Shown: piece after piece, positions 54,448 through 62,390 of the stretch | Position numbering within the stretch: the stretch's first letter is position 1 | How the letters are laid out: each line of letters begins with the position of its first letter | The notes under the pieces: model-generated | What the model was told of the DNA's origin: nothing | The model's database searches: none | The model's input: only the letters and a program-made list of their open reading frames with translations | Assembly (NCBI GenBank): GCA_943370385.1 | Contig: CALRQT020000005.1 | Location: 62,001 to 126,000, forward strand | Source of the DNA: BAIKAL-G1 sp943370385 | Lineage (GTDB): Bacteria; Cyanobacteriota; Cyanobacteriia; PCC-6307; Cyanobiaceae | DNA length: 64,000 nucleotides | Direction of reading: 5' to 3' | Made by a program: the position numbers and the translations under genes

Positions 54448-54561
54448 CTGAAGAAAAGCGCGGCGGTTATCGCTCTTGCGATAGGCCTCAAGCTCAAAAT
54501 CACTGCGCCGCAGTGGGCGAGTCGCCGTCCCCGGCGCCTGAAAGTCGGTGAAGGTCAGCGG

Positions 54562-55227
54562 CTAAATCCCAGAGGGCAGGCCATCAAGCCACCTGCATGC
54601 ATCCAGCCTAACGGCGCCTGGCTAGGGGCGCCGCCAGGGAAGGCCGCGGAATCCCTGGACATTGCCACTCACGGCAGGGATTGGGGTCTAGGCAGCCGGC
54701 TGGCACGCCTGGAAGGTCTCCCCGATGGGACTTCAACCATGCATGACAAACAATCGAACTTCAACGATGGGTCATCCTGCGATCAACCCTAGGCGAAAGT
54801 TGCGTCAACATCCCCAACTAGGCAATCCAACTAACACATAGGTCTCAGTTTGTTGATTAATGGAGGAGGCCATCGTTGTCCCCTGTGATTCGGCATTCCC
54901 CTGGTGCTCCTAGGCATCGGCAAGCTGCAACGGACCTACGGCATGGGCATCCACAAACCCAGTAAGGGGACCGAGCTGGCAAGCCTGTTCGCCAGCTGTT
55001 GGGTCCATGTCCATCGCAGTTCAGCAGCGACCTTCCAATGGCGACAGCATTCCCACGCTGCCCATCGCAAGGCCGCCTTTCTGCGGGATTGGCTGGTCCG
55101 TTGGGATCAGCCTCCCCCCTACTAAGGCCGATGGAACCCATCGGTTGAGCTCCTCGGTTGAGCTCCTTGGTCCAGCCCAGTTAGCAACACTGAGGGATAG
55201 GGAGGAGAGACCCTAACCAAACAGCCA
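54562..55227. other. Long low-coding spacer
   Basis: Some 660 bases between the desaturase and the DUF1400-type gene. Apart from one possible small plus-strand gene (54943-55125), I see no convincing frame, no RNA gene and no terminator. A partial self-repeat GGTTGAGCTCCT(C/T)GGT occurs twice in tandem at about 55142-55172. GC content is visibly lower than in the neighbouring core genes. Confidence 0.5.
54943..55125 (+). CDS. Possible small protein (60 aa), unknown
   Basis: From ATG 54943 (MGIHKPSKG) a 60-codon frame codes a basic, Trp/His-rich protein ending in LRDWLVRWDQPPPY. Third codon positions are mostly G or C, as in genes around it, and the C-terminal Trp-Asp-Gln-Pro run looks non-random. 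A GTG at 54904 would extend it by 13 residues. There is no family match I know, and no strong ribosome site. It lies alone in a long spacer and may be chance. Confidence 0.3.
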   Translation: MGIHKPSKGTELASLFASCWVHVHRSSAATFQWRQHSHAAHRKAAFLRDWLVRWDQPPPY

Positions 55228-55887
55228 TTACCACATTCCCTTGACAGGCCTTTGGGGCGTACCACTAGTGGGCGCCTGGCTTGGGCTGGCAACGGCAACT
55301 TGCCTAGCCTGGATGCAGGACGGCAAGAACACATACCAGGACAAGAGGGATGTGGACTGGGCAGGCGTGGTAGCCCGAACCCGATCGCACACATTTTGCT
55401 TGCCATCGAAGCTATCGGTATCGGCAAGCCTAAAATCAACAGGCAAGGCAGCCAAAATTCCTGCCGATGAGATCGAGCCGTCAAGGGCGTCCGCCATGAT
55501 CGCTGAGCGCAGGGCCACAACGGCATCCTGCTTCAGGGTCCAATAGGGTACATAGCTTCGGGTTTGCTCGTCGAGGAATTGAACGCCAGGGGCCGAATAG
55601 AGGAAATTCGCAACCGAAAGAAAATCGACGCTATAGGGCTTATTCATGCCAGCTCGAATTTCATCGGCTGTCCAACCGGAGAGATGGATGCCATCGAGCA
55701 AGCCCCGATCGGTAATCTCCCCTGTGGCCAAGAATGTGGTGATCGGCTGCTGATGGGTCGACCAAACGGCCCCGCCGGTGTTCCAACGGATCGGCCGCTC
55801 GGCGGACTGGGCCGCAGGAAGGGAAAGGAAGATGCCAGCAACACTTGCTCCAAGAAGCAGCAAGGCAGGAACAATGGAACGTTTCAT
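55228..55887 (-). CDS. Secreted DUF1400-type domain protein
   Basis: A 219-residue protein with a signal peptide (SIVPALLLLGASVAGIFLSLPAAQSA, cleavage after about residue 29). The mature part contains ITTFLATGEITDRGLLDGI and ALRSAIMADALDGSISSAGILAALPVDFRLAD, which resembles the helical DUF1400 domain that cyanobacteria carry in front of an alpha/beta hydrolase. No hydrolase domain follows here. The C-terminal 60 residues are low in recognisable features. Function is unknown. ATG 55887 is clear. The family call is moderate. Confidence 0.6.
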   Translation of the reverse strand: MKRSIVPALLLLGASVAGIFLSLPAAQSAERPIRWNTGGAVWSTHQQPITTFLATGEITDRGLLDGIHLSGWTADEIRAGMNKPYSVDFLSVANFLYSAPGVQFLDEQTRSYVPYWTLKQDAVVALRSAIMADALDGSISSAGILAALPVDFRLADTDSFDGKQNVCDRVRATTPAQSTSLLSWYVFLPSCIQARQVAVASPSQAPTSGTPQRPVKGMW

Positions 55888-56414
55888 GGTCCGACAATGG
55901 ATCGCCCTTCTAAGTTATTGATTCCAGCGATTAATTGGCATTAAGTTCACATTTAAGCCCGATCTACCGCAACCTGCAGCAGGATTTACTTGCTTCCAAC
56001 GACCAATCTCCACGAAAGGAAAGCCATGGGCGTGATGGCAACGCTGCCAACGCCTCCGATTAGATGCACCGGCAGCACATCGAGCTGGTTGAGACAAGAC
56101 AGCAAAGGCTTTGGGAGGAAGACCCATCGATCTGGGACAGAGGAGGTGCAGGACCTTCTCAATAGACAGAAACCTTTAACAACAAACCATTAATGCGAAG
56201 ACTGGCGACCATAGAGCAGGCCGTTTGCCGATAATCGTTGACTTGCAATTCACTTGCAAGCAGTAAGAACTAGCAGGTGCGTACTCATAAATTCGCAGTA
56301 AAGACCAGGATGGATTACTGTTTAGGTGCAGGTACAAGGCTTCAAATCGGTCATTTCAAATTACTCCGTCAAGCCCAGCCGCTGCCTTAGACAAGGGAAG
56401 CACAAGCCAACCGC
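55888..56414. other. Long AT-richer spacer without a convincing gene
   Basis: About 527 bases between two minus-strand genes. The frames in it use AGA and other codons rare in the rest of the window, so I read it as non-coding. Near 56242-56260 CTTGCAA-TTCAC-TTGCAAG forms a perfect 7-bp inverted repeat. The spacer may hold the promoter of the DUF1400-type gene on its left side and the 3' end of the amidotransferase transcript on its right. Confidence 0.5.
56242..56260. promoter_or_regulatory. Inverted repeat CTTGCAA-N5-TTGCAAG
   Basis: Two perfect 7-bp arms separated by TTCAC in the AT-richer spacer. It has the geometry of an operator for a dimeric regulator; the sequence CTTGCAA also occurs just upstream of the amidotransferase start at about 57195-57202. 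No regulator can be assigned. Confidence 0.3.
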
Positions 56415-57194
56415 TCAGGGTGTGTGGTGGGCCAGGAGTTCACCAACCTGGAGCAGCAGAGCTTCGCCTGGCACCATGGCAAGCCAGCTTTCATTCGTCG
56501 TCAGCGGTTCGGTACTAATAATCGTGACCACATCGCGATCCGTGGTGACCTGGGAGAAATCCACGGTGAGATCCTCATCGGCAAGCGTTGCGGTGGTGAA
56601 GGGGGCCCGGCGGGTGAGGCGATGCAATTTTGTGGTGGCATAGGCGAACAGCCAGGAGCCATTACTAATCAAGCAATTGAAGATGCCCATCGCCGCCAAC
56701 TGGTTTGCCTTAACCAGCAGAGCCTCAAACAGGGCCTTGGGATTGGAGGGATCGATGCGATCACGATCGAGCCCATTGAGAATCCAGCAAAAGGCGGCCT
56801 CACTATCGGTACTGCCGTAGGGCTGAAACGGGCCAGCAGGATCGAGCTGGCCCTTGATGTCGCCATTATGGGCAAACACCCATTCCTGGCCCTGCCATTG
56901 GCGATGGAAGGGATGGCAATTCTCAATGGCAATCACCCCCTGGGTGGCCTTGCGAATGTGGGCGATCGAACAATGGGCCTTCAGGGCCAGATCGGCCACT
57001 TCGGCTGCCACTTTCGAAAAGGCCGCGGGAGTCTCTTCCCGATAGATCGTCACTCCCTGGCCAGCGGGATCAAACGTTGCCAGTCCCCAACCGTCGCCGT
57101 GTTCACCGGTGGCTCCTCCACGGCGGGCCAGGCCGCGGAAGGAAAAGGTCATGTCGGTGGGGGTATTGGCGCTGAGGGCCAGCAATTCACACAT
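56415..57194 (-). CDS. Class II glutamine amidotransferase (YafJ type)
   Basis: A 259-residue protein whose nucleophile is Cys2 after Met removal (MCELLALSANTP). It shows GDGWGLATFD, HIRKATQG, NCHPFHRQWQGQEWVFAHNGDIKG and STDSEAAFCWIL, the complete GATase type 2 core, but no synthetase domain, as in YafJ. It probably releases ammonia from glutamine or a gamma-glutamyl compound for a partner that is not evident. ATG 57194 is required to expose the cysteine. It stands alone between long spacers. Confidence 0.9.
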   Translation of the reverse strand: MCELLALSANTPTDMTFSFRGLARRGGATGEHGDGWGLATFDPAGQGVTIYREETPAAFSKVAAEVADLALKAHCSIAHIRKATQGVIAIENCHPFHRQWQGQEWVFAHNGDIKGQLDPAGPFQPYGSTDSEAAFCWILNGLDRDRIDPSNPKALFEALLVKANQLAAMGIFNCLISNGSWLFAYATTKLHRLTRRAPFTTATLADEDLTVDFSQVTTDRDVVTIISTEPLTTNESWLAMVPGEALLLQVGELLAHHTP

Positions 57195-57341
57195 GCTTGC
57201 AATTGAGAGGTGATCTGGCCCGATCAGATCAACGCGGCGAGAAGGGTTGGCAGGGCAGGGCTTGTTTTCTCACTTTACAGCCAGCAGCTCGGTAAAACAG
57301 GCTGAAGTACAACCCCCAGACCCAAGCCGGGCTCGTCTACT

Positions 57342-57368
57342 AAAAAGCCCCGACCGCTGGGCCGGGGC
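57342..57368 (-). terminator. Intrinsic terminator downstream of sbpA
   Basis: On the minus strand GCCCCG (57368-57363) pairs with CGGGGC (57352-57347) across a 10-nt loop, followed by TTTTT. It lies about 60 nt after the sbpA stop in the direction of transcription. It also separates sbpA from the amidotransferase gene. Confidence 0.75.
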
Positions 57369-57427
57369 AAGAGAATTGGTGTTTTAAGTCTTGGTCAGGG
57401 CCCCTCGGGGCCTGGCCAGGGCCCAGA

Positions 57428-58489
57428 TCAGCGGCTCTTGGCGAAGATTTGATCCCAGAGGCCGGCCTTGCCAAAGAATTTCTTATTGACCGTGGCCCAG
57501 CCGCCAAAGTCGGCCACTGTGAAGGTTTTCACCTGTTGGAATTTGCCCTTAGCAAAGGCCTTGCCCTCCGCTGTCACCGGGCGGAAGCCATTGGCCACAA
57601 AGGCCTTCTGAGCGAAAGGAGTGTAAAGGAACTTGGCGAAGGCTTCAGCCACCTTGCGGGTGCCGTGCTTGTCGACATTTTTGTCGACCACTGCAATCGG
57701 ACCTTCGATCAAGATGTTGGGAGTGGGTAGCTTATAGGGTACGGTCCACTCGCCAGTTTTACGGGCCAGGATCGCCTCATTTTCATAGTTCAGCAGCACA
57801 TCGCCCTTGTACCGCTTGACGAACGTGTCAGTGGCTTCCCGGGCATCCTTTGGCAGCACATCGACATTTTTATAAACAGTTGTGACGTATTTACGGGCAG
57901 CGTCCTCACTGCCCCCCTCCTGGGTGACTGAGCCATAGAGCGCCAAGAAGTTCCAGCGGGCACCACCGGATGTCTTGGGGTTGGCCGTGATCACGTCAAC
58001 GTCCTTGTTGTCCAGGTCTTTCCAGGTGGTAATGCGCTTGGGGTTGCCAGGGCGCACGAAGAACGCCACCACCGAATTGGTGATGATCGAGTTGCTGGGG
58101 TTCTCCCGCTCCCAGCCGGGCTGAATCAGGCCAGCCTCCTGCACCTTGAGCACATCGCCACTAAGGGCCAAGCCGACCACATCGGCCGCCAAACCATCAA
58201 TGACGGCCCGGGTCTGGGAGCCAGAACCGCCGTAGCTGGTTTTGACCGTAACGCTCTGGCCGGTCTTCTTTTTCCAGTCGGCTTCGAACTGGGGAATGAT
58301 CTTGTCATAGGCCGCTTTGGTCACGGCATAGCTGACCAGAAGGATCGACTGGGGGGCAGCAGCTGGTCGCTTCGTATCAGCTGCAAAGGCAACGGGACTG
58401 GCTAATGCACCCAGGCTGAGCGATGCGAAGGCCGTGCCGGCAAGACCGGAACCCAGGCGGCGGGACAGGGGGAAAGACAGGGAAACCAC
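57428..58489 (-). CDS. sbpA: Periplasmic sulfate-binding protein
   Basis: A 353-residue solute-binding protein with a signal peptide ending near ASPVAFAAD (about residue 37). The body contains ILLVSYAVTKAAYDKIIPQFEADWKKKTGQSVTVKTSYGGSGSQTRAVIDGLAADVVGLAL and VDVITANPKTSGGARWNFLALYG, characteristic of SbpA/CysP. It delivers sulfate (or thiosulfate) to the CysT-CysW-CysA transporter encoded 2-5 kb away. The start is GTG 58489. It diverges from the Rrf2 gene and ends at an intrinsic terminator, so it is transcribed separately from cysA, cysT and cysW. Confidence 0.93.
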   Translation of the reverse strand: MVSLSFPLSRRLGSGLAGTAFASLSLGALASPVAFAADTKRPAAAPQSILLVSYAVTKAAYDKIIPQFEADWKKKTGQSVTVKTSYGGSGSQTRAVIDGLAADVVGLALSGDVLKVQEAGLIQPGWERENPSNSIITNSVVAFFVRPGNPKRITTWKDLDNKDVDVITANPKTSGGARWNFLALYGSVTQEGGSEDAARKYVTTVYKNVDVLPKDAREATDTFVKRYKGDVLLNYENEAILARKTGEWTVPYKLPTPNILIEGPIAVVDKNVDKHGTRKVAEAFAKFLYTPFAQKAFVANGFRPVTAEGKAFAKGKFQQVKTFTVADFGGWATVNKKFFGKAGLWDQIFAKSR

Positions 58490-58523
58490 TTAAAGCCGAT
58501 GCATGACATGGGGAATTAAAGCA

Positions 58524-58633
58524 GATGGTCGGAGGTGCTCCTGGTATGCCGTGCCACACCTTCCTAGGGCGGGCCAGGTCCAGGCTTTCGGGCCTTTCCG
58601 AGGTAGGAGCCTTGCTGCCACAATCCGACCATC
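58524..58633. promoter_or_regulatory. Spaced perfect inverted repeat in the sbpA-rrf2 divergent region
   Basis: GATGGTCGG at 58524-58532 is exactly complementary to CCGACCATC at 58625-58633, with 92 bases between them. The second arm ends 20 bases before the Rrf2 start codon and the first lies 35 bases from the sbpA start. It could be a pair of regulator sites or a long stem in the Rrf2 leader RNA. Confidence 0.4.
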
Positions 58634-58653
58634 CCCAACCGGTCTGCTTCGCC

Positions 58654-59082
58654 GTGGCCTTCAGTTCCAAGACGGAGTACGGACTGGTGGCCCTCATCGA
58701 GCTGGCCAGCATCTATTCCAGTGGTGGCGTGCTGCAGGTGGCCGAGATCGCCCTGCGCCAGGGGATTCCGGATCGCTACCTGGAACAGATGCTCACCAGC
58801 CTGCGCCGGGGCGGCATCCTGCGCAGTATCCGCGGCCCGCGCGGGGGCTATCAGCTGCTGCGGCCGCCGGCCGAAGTGGCGGTGGCCGATGTGGTGCAGT
58901 GCCTAGAAGGGGATCCGGGAAGCCGGGATGGCGTCCCCGAAACGCCGGAATATCAGGTCTTGGAGTCCCTTGCCAGCCAGCTGGAGCAGGCCCGCTTGAA
59001 GCTGGTGCAATCCACAAGCCTGCAGGACCTCCTCGATCGCCGCGATGGCCTGCTGCAGGCCCAAACGATGTACTTCATCTGA
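58654..59082 (+). CDS. Rrf2-family transcriptional regulator
   Basis: A 142-residue regulator from GTG 58654 (VAFSSKTEYGLVALIELASIY). The winged helix reads VAEIALRQGIPDRYLEQMLTSLRRGGILRSIRGPRGGYQLLRPPAEVAVADVVQCLEG, the classic Rrf2 pattern. Only one cysteine (VVQCLEG) is present in the region where IscR-type members have three, so it is unlikely to bind an Fe-S cluster in the IscR way and is more like CymR-type members, which control sulfur metabolism. The frame is open further upstream, but that part overlaps the intergenic inverted repeat and looks non-coding. Being divergent from sbpA, it may control sulfate uptake. Confidence 0.85.
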   Translation: MAFSSKTEYGLVALIELASIYSSGGVLQVAEIALRQGIPDRYLEQMLTSLRRGGILRSIRGPRGGYQLLRPPAEVAVADVVQCLEGDPGSRDGVPETPEYQVLESLASQLEQARLKLVQSTSLQDLLDRRDGLLQAQTMYFI

Positions 59083-59235
59083 CTCCCCCAACCAAAGGCC
59101 ACTAGCCCGAGTGGGAAATCGTGCTATGGTTCGCCGATCCCCGGGAGAAGCCGATGGGTTGTTGTCGCCGAATGCTCCTGGCCGGTTCGATGCCGGCCTC
59201 GCCCAACGCCATGACCATTCTTTTGTCTTCTCGCC

Positions 59236-59820
59236 ATGACTTTTGCCCACGCCCCTTCCCTTGCCCATCCGCCGCTCCGCCTCACGCTCCTGCCCAATGA
59301 CGTTCTGCCCGAACAGCTGAATTGGCGCATTCAGGAGGGCTATATCCGCACTGCCACCTGGGACGACGATGGGGACACCATCACCCTGGGGGTATGGGGA
59401 CCCGGTGATTGGATCACCTCGACCTACTCCGCCCTACACCCGGTAGAAATCCAATGCCTCACCACCGTGGTGGTGGAACAGTTCAGCCCCGGAGCCGCCG
59501 ACATCCAGCAGTTGCTGCTGAGGCAGATTCAAAACCTCGAAGAACTCTTCCAGATCAACCGCATCCGGGCCGCTGACGAGCGCCTGCTGGGCCTCCTCGC
59601 CTGGATCGGCCGCCGCTTTGGCCAGGTGAGCACCCGCGGCTATCGCCTCTCCCTCAAGGACATGAACCTCACCCATAAGGCCCTGGCCGATCTCTGCGGT
59701 CTGACCCGGGTGACGGTCACGAAAATGCTGAACCGTTACAAGAGTGATGGCGTGCTGCAACAGGTCAGCAAGGACGATCTGTTCATTCCCTCGATTGCCC
59801 TGGGGACCGCCACCGCCTGA
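59236..59820 (+). CDS. Crp/Fnr-family transcriptional regulator (CysR candidate)
   Basis: A 194-residue regulator. The cyclic-nucleotide-binding-like domain (about 20-105) is degenerate, with VWGPGDWITSTYSALHPVEIQCLTTVVVEQF and no phosphate-binding RxS motif, so cAMP is unlikely to be the ligand. The HTH is DMNLTHKALADLCGLTRVTVTKMLNRYKSDGVL near residues 138-170. In Synechococcus elongatus a Crp-family protein, CysR, is encoded inside the sulfate transport cluster; the same context here makes a CysR role likely. It begins at ATG 59236, about 150 bases after the Rrf2 gene. A candidate promoter with TATGGT lies near 59130. Confidence 0.85.
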   Translation: MTFAHAPSLAHPPLRLTLLPNDVLPEQLNWRIQEGYIRTATWDDDGDTITLGVWGPGDWITSTYSALHPVEIQCLTTVVVEQFSPGAADIQQLLLRQIQNLEELFQINRIRAADERLLGLLAWIGRRFGQVSTRGYRLSLKDMNLTHKALADLCGLTRVTVTKMLNRYKSDGVLQQVSKDDLFIPSIALGTATA

Positions 59821-59865
59821 ATCGTTCGGCCGGGCCAGCCATACCCATGCTCTTGCGTTGAAACG

Positions 59866-59908
59866 AAATCGATCACCGATAGGGAAGTTCCCATCCTTTC
59901 GATTTTTT
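59866..59908 (+). terminator. Possible terminator after the Crp-family gene
   Basis: AAATCGA at 59866-59872 pairs with TCGATTT at 59899-59905 and the last T-run reaches six T. The loop contains a nested GGGAAGTTCCC palindrome at 59882-59892. The stem is weak, so this may be attenuator-like. Confidence 0.4.
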
Positions 59909-59942
59909 AGCAACCCATCCAATCGCACTCCAACCATTCGCC

Positions 59943-60155
59943 ATGGCAAACCAAACAGCCAAGATCCCCAGGACAGTGACCTCCAATCCCAGCCATTTGT
60001 ACACCCTTCAGTTTAAAAATGGCCGGGTACTAAAACACCAGGACCCCCTTGCCCTGATCCAATTTCGTTCCGACGGCAGGCTCGCAACCGTTCTCCAGGA
60101 GACTGGTTCGGAACAAACTGAAGTGCTGCAAAGGCAGGAGCGTGGTAGCTCCTGA
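59943..60155 (+). CDS. Small hypothetical protein (70 aa) in the sulfate locus
   Basis: From ATG 59943 a 70-residue protein with a beta-strand-like centre (LYTLQFKNGRVLKHQDPLALIQFRSDGRLATVLQETGS) and no cysteine, signal or membrane segment. The absence of Cys and Met after the start is notable beside sulfate-uptake genes. I do not recognise a family. It is followed 24 bases later by a very strong terminator, which supports a real short transcript. It lies between the Crp-type regulator and cysA. Confidence 0.6.
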   Translation: MANQTAKIPRTVTSNPSHLYTLQFKNGRVLKHQDPLALIQFRSDGRLATVLQETGSEQTEVLQRQERGSS

Positions 60156-60179
60156 AGGATCTCCTGATTAAAACTTCCT

Positions 60180-60218
60180 GGTGTTGAGGTTGGTGCAAAG
60201 CCAACCTCAACACCTTTT
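60180..60218 (+). terminator. Strong intrinsic terminator after the 70-aa gene
   Basis: GGTGTTGAGGTTGG at 60180-60193 is perfectly complementary to CCAACCTCAACACC at 60201-60214 with a 7-nt loop (TGCAAAG) and four T at 60215-60218. It closes the plus-strand transcript and protects the convergent cysA. Confidence 0.85.
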
Positions 60219-60273
60219 GAATTGTTACCCCAGCCTATCGACCTAGAGCGAATCCCAACGAAACCGCGACGCC

Positions 60274-61317
60274 CTAAATCATGTAATCCGGCTCAAAACT
60301 GCGCACCTGGCGACTGACAATATGGAGCCCATCGCCGGGCTTGATCGCCTGGTAATCGATCTGCTCCCGGGGAAACTGGGCCATCAGCACCTCACCATCG
60401 GCTAGCACCAATTCGGCCTGGAGATCGCGACCCATGTGGCGCAAACGCCGCAGCTGGGCCGGCACACTGCCCGCCTGGGGTGAGGTGTAAACCTGCACAT
60501 CGTGGGGGCGAATGAACACCGGTTCGGGTTCCGTTTCGCTCTGGCGACTAGGGGTTGGGTTGGCCTGACCCGAGTCTTGAGCGAGGAGGGCGGAGCGGGG
60601 CACCACATTGACGGCGCCGACGAAGCTCATCACGAAGGGGGTCGCCGGTTGGTCGTAGATCTCGGCCGGACTGCCGATCTGCTCGATCCGGCCTTCATTC
60701 ATCACCACGATCCGATCGGCCACCTCCATGGCCTCCTCCTGGTCGTGGGTGACGATCACAGTGGTGACGTGCATTTCATCGTGGAGGTTGCGCAGCCAGG
60801 CCCGCAACTCCTTGCGCACCTTGGCATCAAGGGCGCTGAACGGTTCATCAAGGAGCAGCACGCGCGGCTGCACCGCAAGGGCTCGGGCCAGGGCCACCCG
60901 TTGGCGCTGGCCGCCGGAGAGCTGGGAGGGGAAGCGGCTGCCATAGCCCTTCAGCTGAACCAGATCGAGAAGTTCATCGACGCGGCGTTTAATGGCGTCC
61001 CGCTTCCAGCGGCGCAGCTCCAGGCCGAAGGCCACGTTCTGGCGCACGGTGCGGTGCTTAAACAGGGCAAAGTGCTGGAAGACAAACCCCACCTGGCGGT
61101 CCTGGACGGAGCGCTCGGTGGCCTCTTCGCCGGTAATCCAGATGCGGCCGCTGTCGCTGCCCTCCAAGCCGGCGATCAGGCGCAAAAGGGTACTTTTTCC
61201 TGAGCCAGAGGGCCCCAGCAAAGCCACGAGGGAGCCCGTTTCCACATCCAGGCTGACGTTGTCTACGGCCCTGAAGTCGCCAAACTGCTTACTGACCTGC
61301 TCAACCCGGATGCCCAT
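60274..61317 (-). CDS. cysA: Sulfate ABC transporter ATP-binding protein
   Basis: A 347-residue ABC ATPase: Walker A GPSGSGKST (about 35-43), VFQHFALFKHRTVRQNVAFGLE, signature LSGGQRQRVALARAL, Walker B VLLLDEPFSALDAKVR and H-loop VIVTHDQEEAMEVADR. A C-terminal TOBE-type regulatory domain (about 265-345, FIRPHDVQVY) is typical of CysA. It powers sulfate import with CysT and CysW. ATG 61317 is clear. It diverges from cysT over 157 bases that contain a Crp-shaped inverted repeat. Confidence 0.94.
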   Translation of the reverse strand: MGIRVEQVSKQFGDFRAVDNVSLDVETGSLVALLGPSGSGKSTLLRLIAGLEGSDSGRIWITGEEATERSVQDRQVGFVFQHFALFKHRTVRQNVAFGLELRRWKRDAIKRRVDELLDLVQLKGYGSRFPSQLSGGQRQRVALARALAVQPRVLLLDEPFSALDAKVRKELRAWLRNLHDEMHVTTVIVTHDQEEAMEVADRIVVMNEGRIEQIGSPAEIYDQPATPFVMSFVGAVNVVPRSALLAQDSGQANPTPSRQSETEPEPVFIRPHDVQVYTSPQAGSVPAQLRRLRHMGRDLQAELVLADGEVLMAQFPREQIDYQAIKPGDGLHIVSRQVRSFEPDYMI

Positions 61318-61336
61318 GGCGGCTGTTCGTTTGGCC

Positions 61337-61354
61337 CAATGGGCCCAATCATTG
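61337..61354. promoter_or_regulatory. CAATG-N8-CATTG inverted repeat between cysA and cysT
   Basis: CAATG at 61337-61341 and CATTG at 61350-61354 are perfect inverted arms separated by eight bases, the spacing seen in Crp/NtcA-type sites. It lies 20 bases before the cysA start and 120 before cysT. The Crp-family gene at 59236 is the obvious candidate binder, but this is untested inference from geometry. Confidence 0.4.
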
Positions 61355-61474
61355 CCGATCGCTCAGCCCCAAGCCAAGCAAGACAGCCAGTTCAATTGGC
61401 GCCTATCCCGAGCGACTTAAGGGGGCTTTGCCCGCCGCGGGTGATACGTTGCTTGGGTTGGCCCTTATAAGTCC

Positions 61475-62338
61475 ATGGCACCAGCCCGGCTCCTCCCTGG
61501 AACCCTGCCGAAGCTGAAGCTACCCAGCTGGCCCTGGCGGATCACCTGGCTCTACTTGGGGTTGGTGCTGTTCCTCCCCCTCGGCGCCATCACCCTGAAG
61601 GCGGCCGGAGTTGGTCCGGCGGGGTTTTGGGAGCTGGCCACCACCCCTGAGGCGATTGCCTCCTACCAGATCAGCTTTGGTCTGGCCGTGGTGGCGAGCC
61701 TGATCAATGGCGTGTTCGGCCTGGTCATTGCCTGGGCGCTGGTGCGCTGCCGTTTTCCAGGCCAACGCCTGCTCGATTCCCTCATCGACCTGCCCTTTGC
61801 CCTGCCGACGGCCGTGGCGGGTCTGGCCCTCGCCGCCGTTTATAGCAGTGAGAACGGCTGGCTTGGCGAACCGCTCTATCGATTGTTTGGCATCAAGGTG
61901 GCCTTCAGCGCCATCGGCGTTGCTGTGGCGATGGTGTTCATCTCCCTGCCTTTTGTGGTGCGCACGGTGGAACCGGTGCTGCGTTCCCTCGAGAAGGAGC
62001 AGGAAGAGGCCTCCTGGTGCCTGGGGGCATCCCAAGCCCAGACCTTTTTCCGGGTGGTATTCCCCCAATTACTTCCCGCCATCCTCGGGGGGATCGCCCA
62101 AGGCTTCAGCCGTGCAGTTGGCGAATATGGATCGGTGGTGATGATCTCTAGCAACATCCCTTTTGTCGATTTGATTACGCCAACCTTGATCATTCAGAAA
62201 CTCGAAGAATATGATATTGATGGCGCCACAGTAGTTGGCTCTGTCATGTTACTTTTCTCCCTTGCCAGCCTACTCGTCATCAATTTAATTCAGGTGTGGG
62301 GCCAGCGTTATCAGGCCACTAGCACAGCCGTGGGCTAA
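61475..62338 (+). CDS. cysT: Sulfate ABC transporter permease CysT
   Basis: A 287-residue permease with about six membrane segments (ITWLYLGLVLFLPLGAITL, SFGLAVVASLINGVFGLVIAWALV and others) and the coupling loop EEASWCLGASQAQTFFRVVFPQLLPAILGG. The DLPFALPTAVAGLALAAVYSSENGWLG stretch is typical of CysT/CysU. ATG 61475 is close behind a TATAAG hexamer at 61466-61471, so either the leader is almost absent or the promoter lies further up. It is followed by cysW after 52 bases. Confidence 0.93.
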   Translation: MAPARLLPGTLPKLKLPSWPWRITWLYLGLVLFLPLGAITLKAAGVGPAGFWELATTPEAIASYQISFGLAVVASLINGVFGLVIAWALVRCRFPGQRLLDSLIDLPFALPTAVAGLALAAVYSSENGWLGEPLYRLFGIKVAFSAIGVAVAMVFISLPFVVRTVEPVLRSLEKEQEEASWCLGASQAQTFFRVVFPQLLPAILGGIAQGFSRAVGEYGSVVMISSNIPFVDLITPTLIIQKLEEYDIDGATVVGSVMLLFSLASLLVINLIQVWGQRYQATSTAVG

Positions 62339-62390
62339 TCAATACGCCAACCCGTTTACCTCCCCTACAAAGCCCCGCCTCCTCAATGCC

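Noticed and set aside
54857..55141. 94-codon minus-strand frame in the long spacer
   Set aside because: Cys/Arg/Gly-rich composition with no pattern, and it overlaps a better small plus-strand candidate.
55990..56193. 67-codon plus-strand frame in the long spacer
   Set aside because: It uses AGA and other codons avoided elsewhere in the window, lacks any motif and has no ribosome site.
61466..61471. TATAAG as the cysT -10 box implying a leaderless mRNA
   Set aside because: There is no -35 match at suitable spacing, and the hexamer is only four bases from the start codon, so I did not list it as a promoter.
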